A DNA stretch of 64,000 nucleotides from Pelomonas sp. BJYL3 (GTDB taxonomy: Bacteria > Pseudomonadota > Gammaproteobacteria > Burkholderiales > Burkholderiaceae_C): assembly GCF_027257975.1 (NCBI RefSeq), contig NZ_JANZKX010000007.1, positions 186,001-250,000 on the forward strand, written 5' to 3'. Shown here piece by piece: positions 54,100-62,135 of the stretch (its first letter is position 1; every line of letters starts with the position of its first letter). The position numbers were made by a program, and so were the translations under genes. The notes under the pieces were generated by a model. It was given only the letters and a program-made list of their open reading frames with translations, was not told the DNA's origin and did not search any database.

Positions 54100-56666
54100 G
54101 GCCGGGCCCGTGAGTGCGGAGGCGGCGGCTCGTCGGCGGCGTTCTGGCCTGACTTCTGCGCCGTCTCCAGGCACTGGCGCAGCTGCTCGGCGGCCTGGTC
54201 CAGGGTCTGGCAGAGGCTGGGCGCGGCCTGGCCGCCGAGCAGGGCCTGGCAGTAGCGGCGCCGCAGGTCCAGCCAGTGCTGCCAGCGGGCTTCGAACTCG
54301 CGCAGGGCATCGGCGTCCAGCCACAGCACGCTGCAGCGCAGATGGGCCGGGGCCTCGCGGCGCAGCAGGGCCTGGGTCAGCTCGCGAAAGCGCTCGTCGC
54401 GGCCGCGCGCCGTCCAGCCGCTGCAGACCAGGTAGAGCTGCACGCCCCCCTCGGGCAGCGGGCAGGCGGCGCTGCGGCCGTCCGTGCAGGGGCGCAGCAG
54501 CAGGGGCTCGACCAGGTGCAGGCCCTCGCCCTGCAGCTGGACCAGGCAGGCCAGCTCGTGCAGGGCATGGGCCAGGTTGCGGGCCTGATCACGGCTGGGC
54601 ACCGCGGCCAGGCGCCAGGCGGCACGGCCGCTGTCGTCCAGCAGCAGCAGGGGGCCGGATTCGCCCGCCTCGGCATCCACGACGAAGCGCTGCGGCGCGA
54701 GAGCGGCCAGCAGGCAGTCGGTGTCAGCGCCGATGCGGCGCAGCAGCGGGCCCAGCTGCTGCAGCCGCTGCTCCAGGGGCGGCCCCTCCAGCGGCCGTGC
54801 GCGGGACTGCGAATCCAGCACGGGCTGCAGCCGGTCGATCTGATCCTCGCCCAGCGCCATGCGGGGGCTGCTGCCGCTGTGCTGCGCCTCCAGGGCCGCG
54901 AGCGTGCGGCCCAGCAGCCGGCTGTGGCCGCTCAGCATGCCCAGCTGCAGGGCCAGGCGCTCCTGCAGCGGCGGGGTGTTGTCCGCCTGGTCCAGCAGGG
55001 GCCGGCTGTAGTCGGGCGCGGCATGGCGCTCCTGCGTGAGCCGTGGCAGCCGTTGCGCGAAGCTGCGCTTGAGCCGCAGCAGGTGCAGGCTCCAGGCCGA
55101 AGGCGCGAAGTAGCAGGGCAGGCCCTGCAGCAGGCCGTGGTCCAGCACCTCACCGTGCAGGGCCAGCTGATAGTCCAGCAGGCGGTGGCGCCGCTCCAGG
55201 GGGTCGTCGTCGATCCAGCCGCCGGAGGGCAGCTGGCTCGGCGGTGTCTGCAGCAGGGCCTCGATGCCAGGCAGCTGGGCTTCGCCAGGAAGGCCGGGCC
55301 AGTAGCTGCGGGTGTCCGGCTGATCCAGGGCATAGAGGTGCGGCATCTGTTCGCGCTGGACCTGCACCTGCAGCAACCCCTGCTCCAGCAGCGCCCGGTA
55401 GCCGGTCCATTGCGCGCGCAGGCCGGGCACCTCGTCCCGGGCGGCCTGCAGGGCCTGTTCGTAGAGGGCGGGCAGCACGGCGGTGGCCGGCAGGTGATCC
55501 TCGCGCCGCGTGGGCAGGGGCGGCAGGTCCTCCTCGGCCGGAAAGCCCTGCCAGGTCTGCAGATGGGCCTGGGACACCGCCGAGCCGCCGCTGCCGGCAC
55601 GGCGCATGTACATCACGCGGCGCCATTCCTGCAGCTCCGCCAGCAGCGGCCCCAGCTCCAGGCGCATGGCGGCGCCGTCCTTGAGCACGGTCCAGCCTTC
55701 CAGGTCGGCGGCCCGCTCGGGCCAGCGCAGCCGCAGGGCCCAGTCCATGCCCCAGCGCTGCAGCCCGCCGTGGGGCAGCAGGGTGGCGTCGGCCAGGGCC
55801 TGGTCCTCGGGCGGCAGGTCCAGGCGCAGGTCCTCGACGCTCTCGAGGCCGGGCAGGCCGCCCAGCTGCCGGGCCAGGTCGGCCGGGTGCAGCACGGGAT
55901 GGCGGGACTCCAGCCACTGCAGCTCCTCCTCGTGGGCGGCCCGGCCGAGGGGGCCGTCGCTGAACTCGCCCTCGGGCTGCAGCAGGTCCTGCTCGGGGCT
56001 GTCGGGGATGCGGCTGGAGATGCAGTCGTCGCAGCGCTGCAGCAGCTCGCCCAGCAGCTCGGGCAGCTCCCGCTCGCCGGTGATGGCGATGCGCAGCTGG
56101 CGCAGCACGATCCAGCGTGGCTGCAGGGCCTGCGGCGGATGCGCCAGGTCCTCGGCCAGGTTGCGCCGGCTCCAGAAGGCCTTCAGCGCCTGCTGGAGCA
56201 GGCCGGGCTGGTCGGGGTCGGCGTCGCCGCGGTCCTGCAGGCTCAGGGTCCACAGGCCCTGGAAGCGGCCGGCCGGGTCCTGCTGGGCGCGGATCTGCAG
56301 CTGGCGGGCCTGGGGCAGCTGCTGGCGCAGCCACAGCTGCCAGTCGCGTTCGCTGAGGGGGCGGCAGGGCTCCTGGCGTTCGCGGTGCGAGAGGCCGAAG
56401 CGCTCCCAGGCGGCGTCGTCGTCCTGCGGCTGCAGGCCCAGCAGCGTGGGCACGGGCTGGCGCGCGGCGAAGACGTCCTCGGTGATCGCGTAGCACAGCG
56501 CCTCCAGCAGGCTCACGCCGGGGTCGTGCAGGTTGTAGTCCGTCCAGAGCCGGCCCGAGGCCTGCTGCGCGCGGTCCACACCCAGGGCGCGCAGGGCGTC
56601 GAAGCCCAGCGGGTCGGGGCTGTCGCCGCGGTGGCGGGCGATGCCGGCGGGCAGGGGGGCGTTCAT
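54096..56666 (-). CDS. eCIS baseplate component (Afp12-like)
   Basis: 856 residues. The N-terminal block GRLWTDYNLHDPGVSLLEAL-CYAITEDVF is the characteristic sequence of this large baseplate-associated eCIS protein. The rest is helical and leucine-rich with scattered beta segments (RVMYMRRAGSGGSAVSQAHL, LPSGGWIDDDPLERRHRLLD). It is predicted to link the gp25/J baseplate to fibres or sheath. The start at 56666 overlaps the fibre-like gene stop (ATGA). Confidence 0.78.
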   Translation of the reverse strand: MNAPLPAGIARHRGDSPDPLGFDALRALGVDRAQQASGRLWTDYNLHDPGVSLLEALCYAITEDVFAARQPVPTLLGLQPQDDDAAWERFGLSHRERQEPCRPLSERDWQLWLRQQLPQARQLQIRAQQDPAGRFQGLWTLSLQDRGDADPDQPGLLQQALKAFWSRRNLAEDLAHPPQALQPRWIVLRQLRIAITGERELPELLGELLQRCDDCISSRIPDSPEQDLLQPEGEFSDGPLGRAAHEEELQWLESRHPVLHPADLARQLGGLPGLESVEDLRLDLPPEDQALADATLLPHGGLQRWGMDWALRLRWPERAADLEGWTVLKDGAAMRLELGPLLAELQEWRRVMYMRRAGSGGSAVSQAHLQTWQGFPAEEDLPPLPTRREDHLPATAVLPALYEQALQAARDEVPGLRAQWTGYRALLEQGLLQVQVQREQMPHLYALDQPDTRSYWPGLPGEAQLPGIEALLQTPPSQLPSGGWIDDDPLERRHRLLDYQLALHGEVLDHGLLQGLPCYFAPSAWSLHLLRLKRSFAQRLPRLTQERHAAPDYSRPLLDQADNTPPLQERLALQLGMLSGHSRLLGRTLAALEAQHSGSSPRMALGEDQIDRLQPVLDSQSRARPLEGPPLEQRLQQLGPLLRRIGADTDCLLAALAPQRFVVDAEAGESGPLLLLDDSGRAAWRLAAVPSRDQARNLAHALHELACLVQLQGEGLHLVEPLLLRPCTDGRSAACPLPEGGVQLYLVCSGWTARGRDERFRELTQALLRREAPAHLRCSVLWLDADALREFEARWQHWLDLRRRYCQALLGGQAAPSLCQTLDQAAEQLRQCLETAQKSGQNAADEPPPPHSRARP

Positions 56667-57454
56667 GGCTGGCCTCCGCGGGGCTGGCCGCCCTGCATGT
56701 GGGGATCGAACCACAGCTGGCTGAGATGGACCTGGATGCGCAGGTCGTCCCCGAAATTGCAGGCGGTGCGGATCTGCAGCTTGTAGCTGGCCTTGCGGCC
56801 TTCGCTGCCGTGCCAGCGCAGCTGCAGGCGGTCGCAGCGGCGGCCCCACCAGGACTGGGTGGTGCGGATGCCGCGCTGGCGCTGCAGCCAGCCCAGCAGG
56901 CCACGGCCGGGGTTGTAGGTGCTCAGGGCGATGGCGTGCATGAGGCTGAAGTGACCGCTGCCGGGCTGCCCGGCGCCGGCCACCAGTTCGAAGCCCTGGC
57001 AGCCCTGCAGCTCGGGGGTCAGGTCTTGCCAGCTGCCATCGGCCAGCACCGGCCCGGGCAGGGGCAGGTTGCCGCGGCGGCCGTGGGCTGCCACATGGCC
57101 CTGGACGTCCAGGCGGTCGGCGGGATCGGCCGTGCCGATGCCCACGCGCTGGCGCAGGTCCAGGCTCAGCAGGGGGTCCGTGCCCTGGCCGGGGCTCTGG
57201 AACAGCAGCTGGTTGCGCTGGGCGTGCAGGGATGCGCGCCACAGGGCCTGCTCGGGCATCTGGTCGCGGTAGAAGCTGATCAGCGCGTCATGGCCCACGG
57301 GCGCGTAGATCTCCTCGCCGTTGGCGACGGTCTTGCGGAAGCCCTCGTCGGCCATGTTGAGCATGGAGTCGATGAGGTCGGCGAAATGCTCCTGCGTGGG
57401 CAGCTGACCCTCGCGGAAGTAGTTCTTCAGCGTTTCGCGGTTTCTGCTCGTCAT
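56663..57454 (-). CDS. Fibre-like eCIS protein
   Basis: 263 residues. The N-terminal MTSRNRETLKNYFREGQLPT-QEHFADLIDSMLN occurs in CIS-associated fibre or collar proteins. The phage-fibre-type repeat RVGIGTADPADRLDVQGHVA is near residue 110. The C-terminal part (about 150-263) is beta-rich with aromatic residues (GIRTTQSWWGRRCDRLQLRW) and could bind a receptor. It would act at the particle base. Joined to both neighbours by ATGA overlaps. Target cell unknown. Confidence 0.75.
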   Translation of the reverse strand: MTSRNRETLKNYFREGQLPTQEHFADLIDSMLNMADEGFRKTVANGEEIYAPVGHDALISFYRDQMPEQALWRASLHAQRNQLLFQSPGQGTDPLLSLDLRQRVGIGTADPADRLDVQGHVAAHGRRGNLPLPGPVLADGSWQDLTPELQGCQGFELVAGAGQPGSGHFSLMHAIALSTYNPGRGLLGWLQRQRGIRTTQSWWGRRCDRLQLRWHGSEGRKASYKLQIRTACNFGDDLRIQVHLSQLWFDPHMQGGQPRGGQP

Positions 57455-60400
57455 GGAGAGTCCTGCCCGATGATGAAGCTGCCACCCAGGGTGAGCTTGG
57501 CGATCCCGCTGACGGGCGCGCGGGGGCTGGGGTGTTCGCTGAGTTCAAGGAGATGACCCCGCGTGGGCAAGGCCAGGCTCCAGGGCCTGGCGGGCCTGAG
57601 CAGGCGATGGCCGGTGGCGGTGTCGCGCAGGGTGTAGTGGCCCTCGTCGTCACGGATGATGTGCAGCAGCGAGGCCTGGCCGATCTGCCCCACGCCGGGC
57701 TGGGCGCGCAGGAAGGCCTCGACTTCGTCGACCTGCAGCTGCCAGTCGAAGTGCATGGTGGGGCCGCCTTCGCGCCAGGGGGAGAGGAAGCCGCGCAGGG
57801 CGTCGGTGATCTGGCGCAGGCGCTCGCCGGCGGGCTCGCCGGGCTTGAGGCGCAGGCTGCAGCGCACCTGCAGGCGTTCGTAGGTGGCATTGCGCACCAG
57901 CAGGGGCTGGCCCGGCGGCATGCGGGACTGCAGCCAGCGCTGGATGCGGGCCAGGGTGGCGGCGTCCAGCTTGGGCGCCTCGGCCCCGTCGGGAGCGACG
58001 CCGGCCGGCAGGGCGGGCACGACGACCACGGTCAGGCGGCCGTCGCCGCGCGGGTCGCTGCGGGGGATGCACTTCACGCGCTGCACCTCGGGGAACTGCT
58101 GCAGCACCAGGCGCTCGTAGTCCCAGGGCATGGCGGCCCGGCCGCGGTGCCGCAGGCGCTCGGCGATGCGGGTGATCCACTCGGGCTGCGATTCGGCCGC
58201 GCGTTCGGCGAAGGAGGGCCAGGGCTGGCGCACGGCGGCAAGACCTGGCACCGCCTCCTGGGCCGCGCGCACCGACAGCGGCGCCAGCGGGCGCGGCAGG
58301 GCCGGGCCCTGCAGGCGGGTCAGTACGCCATTGGTCCACACCCCCTGGAGACCCGCCAGCAGGGGCAGGCGCCCGTCGCCCAGCAGGCGCAGCCAGAAGG
58401 GGCCGGCCGGCAGGCTGGGGCAGCCGCTGCTCATGCCCGCGGGCAGATCCAGCAGGACCACGCCGCTGCGCAGCAGGCCCTCGGTGCCGTCCATCAGCAC
58501 GCGATGGGCTTCGAGCTCGACCCAGTCGTCGCCGCACCAGGCCTGCCAGCGCAGGCGCGGAAGCGGGCGGCCCAGGGGCTCGCGCGCCGATTCGGAGCGC
58601 AGCTTGAACAGCAGGCTCAGCGTGCCCTGCGGTTGCTCGCCCTGCAGGCCGATCATCAGCTGGCCCATGGCCGGCCAGTGGGGCAGCACGGGGCGCGGGT
58701 CTGACTGGGGCAGGGCATGCAGGGCCTGGCTGCCGAAGGGCCAGAGGTAGCGCAGCTCGGTGCCGTCCGCCAGGGGCTCGCCGCTGCGGGCGGGGATGCG
58801 CTGCCTGGCCACGTAGTCCGCCTCGACCGCGGCCAGGGTGGGGGTCCAAGGCGCTTGCGGCAGGGGCGCGGGCTGCTTGAGCTTGCTGTTGAGGGTCAGG
58901 GTGCTGGTGAGCAGGCGCGGGTAGTCGGCATGGCCGAAGGCATGGGGCGTGCCCGCGAGGGTCAGGCGGAAGTAGCCGTGGCGGGTCAGCAGGCTGTAGT
59001 CGCGCGCCGGGCCGGTGGCGGGCCGGTGCAGGCGCAGCAGCGGCGTGCCGTCGAAGTCCAGGGTCTGGTCCGCCAGGGGCTTGTTGCGGGGCGCGGCGGG
59101 GAACAGGCGCAGGCCCTGGCTGTCCGTCGGGCCCTGCCCGCCCTCGTTGTCGCCGTCCCCGCCGACCTCGCGCCACCGGCCATCCGCCAGCACTGAGGCC
59201 TGCACGCGCAGGGCCTGGCTGTTCCAGGGCGCATCGGGGTAGCCGGCGTAGTGCTCGTCCCAGGCGCGGCGCGGCAGGCCTTGCCAGTGCAGGTGCAGCT
59301 GCAGGGATTGCAGCGGCTTCTGGACCAGCTCCGGGTGGCTGAACATCAGGTAGGAGCCGGGCTCGGGCAGGGGCCCGAAGGGCATGAAGGGCTTGCTGGG
59401 ATCCAGGCGGCCCAGCTGGTTGTGCAGCTCCAGGGCCCGCAGCCCCTGCACCTGGACCTCCAGCTGCAGGGCCTCCAGGGGCAGCTGCTGCAGCAGGCTG
59501 CTGGCGAAGAGGCGCGAGCGGCTCTGCAGCTGCAGTTGCAGCACGGGCAGTGCGGGCCAGCCCTCGCCGTGTACCGCGGGCCGCGCGGCGCTGACGGCCG
59601 CTTGCTCCGAGCCCAGCAGCAGGCACAGCAGGAAGCCCGCGGTTGGCGGCTGGGCCGTGCCGGCTGGCTCCGCCGGGCGGGCGCCCGGCGCGCTGTGGGC
59701 CAGGGACCCATGAATGGCGAAGACCTCGTCCACGGCCATCCAGCCCTCGGCGCCGCTGAGGGCCGCGGACCACGCGCCGCGGAACACCCGGTCGAAGACC
59801 AGGGAGCGTTCCAGCGGGCGCTCCGAGTAGAGCAGGGACAGCGGGTCGTCCACGTCGACCTGCTGGCCGGGTTCGGGCACGTACTCCGCCAGCACCTGTG
59901 CGGCGTGGCCGCGCAGCAGGCCCAGGGCGTCCATGGGCAGATCGGCCGTGGTGGCGCAGAGCCAGACGGCGAAGAGCCGGCCCAGCCAGGGTGTCAGCGT
60001 CTCCGGGCTCTGCGCATGCAGGCAGCGGGCCAGCAGGTACTGCAGCCAGGGGGCGCCCTGCAGACCGGGGGCCTCGTCCGTCAGGCGCTGCAGCAGCAGG
60101 CGCCAGTGCGCCTGATCCGGCGCCTCGCCCGGTGGCTGCCAGCCCTCCTGGCGCTCGCGCTGAACCAGGTACTGGCAGGCCGCCACCGAGGGCGGCGGGC
60201 CGCCGTCGGCAAAGCCTTCCGGCACGCGCAGGTGCAGGTGCAGCTGGATGCGGCGCTGGCCCTCGCGCAGCTGCAGCAGCGGGCTGGCCAGGGCCAGGCC
60301 CTGGCGCGCAGGCCGGCTGTCGCTGCCACCGCCCAGCGGCGGGCGGGCCTTGGGGTCGACGTCCGCCAGGCTGTCGGCGGCCGGCGTCTCGCCCTGCCAG

Positions 60401-61401
60401 GCCAGCGTGCCGGTGGCATAGCCGTAGTCGCGCTCGGGCGAGATGTCGGGGTCGCGGGGCTGGTAAAGGCTCAGCAGATGGCTCACCCGCAGCGGGCTCA
60501 GCCACAGCTCGTGCAGCGACTCCACGCTGCGGCTGACGCCGTCCTGGCTCGCGACGAAGCGGGTGCCGGCGGGCAGCTGCACCGGGCGCCGGGCATGGGG
60601 CTGGCGTTCCAGCAGCAGGTGCACCAGGGCCGGCACCTCGGGCTCGCGGCCCAGGCCCAGGCGCTGGGCGTAGTAGTAGTGCGTCAGGCGTTCGTTGAAG
60701 CGGTCCAGCGGCTCGCGGCTGAGCTGCAGCAGCTGGGTCTGGGCCAGCAGCAGGCCGATGGAAGGCTCGTGCCACTGCGTGCGCAGGCTGCCGGGCAGGG
60801 CCTTCTGGGCGGCGACCTGCAGGCCGGCCAGCACGCGGCACATCGACAGCCACAGCAGCCGGTGCTCGCGCAGGCCGGCGGGGCGCGTGGAGGTGTCCGT
60901 GCCGCTCGCCTGAAGGCCCCAGTGCGGATGCCAGGCGCGCGCGGCCTCCTCCGGCGTCAGCAGGGCGCGCAGCTGCGGGGCCAGCACGCCTGCCAGACGG
61001 TCCTGCAGCAAGCGGGCGACGGCATGCAGCGGGTCGTCCGCCGGCACGCCGGGCTCGTCCAGGCAGGCCAGCAGGCGGCTGTGCCAGCGGTTGAGGGCCT
61101 GGGCCAGGGCCAGGCACTGGCGGCGCTGCTGGGCGGGGGCGAGGGTGTCCAGCTGCAGGGCCTGCGCCTGCCACTGGGCCACCGGCAGGGCCGAGAGCTC
61201 GGCCAGCAGCAGGCTCAGGTCCTGTTCCAGCAGGTCGGACCAGCGCCCGCCGGGCAGGCCGCGCAGGGTGATGAAGTCCAGCTGTCGCGACCACTGGAGC
61301 AGCTGGCGCAGGCGCTGGGCCAGGCTCAGCTCGTCCGGGCGGAAATGGCCGGGCAGCAGCGCGGGGCTGAGGCGGGTGTCCTGTTGCGAGCCGGTGTACA
61401 T
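57451..61401 (-). CDS. Giant baseplate J-like protein (Afp11-like)
   Basis: 1316 residues. The C-terminal third has the baseplate J features: ERLRHRGRAAMPWDYERLVL, QQFPEVQRVKCIPRSDPRGD, GRLTVVVVPALPAG, followed by a domain with ATYERLQVRCSLRLKPGEPA. The N-terminal ~900 residues are leucine/glutamine-rich and specific to the large eCIS form (GHFRPDELSLAQRLRQLLQW at the start). It forms the wedge ring that opens on contact. SD AGGAAGG precedes the ATG at 61401. Copy 58238-58252 of the dispersed motif lies inside. Confidence 0.85.
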   Translation of the reverse strand: MYTGSQQDTRLSPALLPGHFRPDELSLAQRLRQLLQWSRQLDFITLRGLPGGRWSDLLEQDLSLLLAELSALPVAQWQAQALQLDTLAPAQQRRQCLALAQALNRWHSRLLACLDEPGVPADDPLHAVARLLQDRLAGVLAPQLRALLTPEEAARAWHPHWGLQASGTDTSTRPAGLREHRLLWLSMCRVLAGLQVAAQKALPGSLRTQWHEPSIGLLLAQTQLLQLSREPLDRFNERLTHYYYAQRLGLGREPEVPALVHLLLERQPHARRPVQLPAGTRFVASQDGVSRSVESLHELWLSPLRVSHLLSLYQPRDPDISPERDYGYATGTLAWQGETPAADSLADVDPKARPPLGGGSDSRPARQGLALASPLLQLREGQRRIQLHLHLRVPEGFADGGPPPSVAACQYLVQRERQEGWQPPGEAPDQAHWRLLLQRLTDEAPGLQGAPWLQYLLARCLHAQSPETLTPWLGRLFAVWLCATTADLPMDALGLLRGHAAQVLAEYVPEPGQQVDVDDPLSLLYSERPLERSLVFDRVFRGAWSAALSGAEGWMAVDEVFAIHGSLAHSAPGARPAEPAGTAQPPTAGFLLCLLLGSEQAAVSAARPAVHGEGWPALPVLQLQLQSRSRLFASSLLQQLPLEALQLEVQVQGLRALELHNQLGRLDPSKPFMPFGPLPEPGSYLMFSHPELVQKPLQSLQLHLHWQGLPRRAWDEHYAGYPDAPWNSQALRVQASVLADGRWREVGGDGDNEGGQGPTDSQGLRLFPAAPRNKPLADQTLDFDGTPLLRLHRPATGPARDYSLLTRHGYFRLTLAGTPHAFGHADYPRLLTSTLTLNSKLKQPAPLPQAPWTPTLAAVEADYVARQRIPARSGEPLADGTELRYLWPFGSQALHALPQSDPRPVLPHWPAMGQLMIGLQGEQPQGTLSLLFKLRSESAREPLGRPLPRLRWQAWCGDDWVELEAHRVLMDGTEGLLRSGVVLLDLPAGMSSGCPSLPAGPFWLRLLGDGRLPLLAGLQGVWTNGVLTRLQGPALPRPLAPLSVRAAQEAVPGLAAVRQPWPSFAERAAESQPEWITRIAERLRHRGRAAMPWDYERLVLQQFPEVQRVKCIPRSDPRGDGRLTVVVVPALPAGVAPDGAEAPKLDAATLARIQRWLQSRMPPGQPLLVRNATYERLQVRCSLRLKPGEPAGERLRQITDALRGFLSPWREGGPTMHFDWQLQVDEVEAFLRAQPGVGQIGQASLLHIIRDDEGHYTLRDTATGHRLLRPARPWSLALPTRGHLLELSEHPSPRAPVSGIAKLTLGGSFIIGQDSP

Positions 61402-61416
61402 GCGCTGCCTTCCTGC

Positions 61417-61824
61417 TCAGCCAGCCTGGACCGGGTGGCTGGCCTGGTCCAGGTAGAGCGGGTAGACCATGTTGTGCCGGGTGTTGGTGGTGCGCACGCG
61501 GTAGGACAGGTCGATCTCGATGCGGGCCCAGTCCTCGGGCGAGACGCGCGCCTCCAGCGCCTCGACCTCGATGCGCGGCTCGAAGTACATGATGGCCAGG
61601 CGCAGCATGCTGCACAGCTCGTGGAGCGTCTGCGGCGTGGCCTGCTCGAAGACGAACTGGTGCAGCAGCGTCCCGTAGGCATGCTGCATGACCCGCTCGC
61701 CGCGGCGCGTGCCGAAGAGGATGCGCAGGCTCTCCTCGATGTCCGGCACGTCCTCGCACAGCACCAGGCGCTGGTCCGCGTCGAAGCGCGGGGGGAAGCT
61801 CCAGCCTCGGCCAAGAATGCTCAT
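61417..61824 (-). CDS. gp25-like baseplate wedge protein (Afp9-like)
   Basis: 135 residues from the ATG at 61824; open sequence allows GTG or TTG starts slightly upstream, overlapping the PAAR gene. Typical blocks are SFPPRFDADQRLVLCEDVPD, IEESLRILFGTRRGERVMQH, LHQFVFEQATPQTLHELCSM and IEVEALEARVSPEDWARIEI. T4 gp25/GPW family proteins join the baseplate to the sheath start. It sits two bases after the PAAR stop. Confidence 0.92.
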   Translation of the reverse strand: MSILGRGWSFPPRFDADQRLVLCEDVPDIEESLRILFGTRRGERVMQHAYGTLLHQFVFEQATPQTLHELCSMLRLAIMYFEPRIEVEALEARVSPEDWARIEIDLSYRVRTTNTRHNMVYPLYLDQASHPVQAG

Positions 61825-61825
61825 G

Positions 61826-62125
61826 TCATCCACCAATCAGGACAGTGGGGAGGCCGAGCACGATGCTGCCGCCGTGCGCTGTGGGATCGCCCAGGCGTGC
61901 GGCCGGCTTCTTGCCGATCATCACGGTGGTCGAGCCCATCACGATGGTGTCGGGCGGGCCCACGCAGACGGCGTTGTCCCCGACCACGGCGGCCGGGATG
62001 CTGCCGATCAGCACGGTGGGCACGCCCGGCCCGACGATGGGGCCGCCCACGTGCGGGATGGGCGGCACCCCGGGCGTCTGCATGGGGCAGGTGTGGAGGT
62101 CGGTGAGGCGGGCGGCAGGGGGCAT
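61826..62125 (-). CDS. PAAR-motif spike tip protein (Afp10-like)
   Basis: 99 residues. PAAR repeats are visible: MPPAARLTDLHTCPMQTPGV, HVGGPIVGPGVPTVLIGSIP, AVVGDNAVCVGPPDTIVMGS, PAARLGDPTAHGGSIVLGLP. The conserved histidines and cysteines would bind the tip metal. It caps the VgrG-like spike and is free of any toxin extension. SD GAGAGG precedes the start; the VgrG-like gene ends 10 bp upstream. Confidence 0.93.
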   Translation of the reverse strand: MPPAARLTDLHTCPMQTPGVPPIPHVGGPIVGPGVPTVLIGSIPAAVVGDNAVCVGPPDTIVMGSTTVMIGKKPAARLGDPTAHGGSIVLGLPTVLIGG

Positions 62126-62135
62126 GGCGGGCCTC

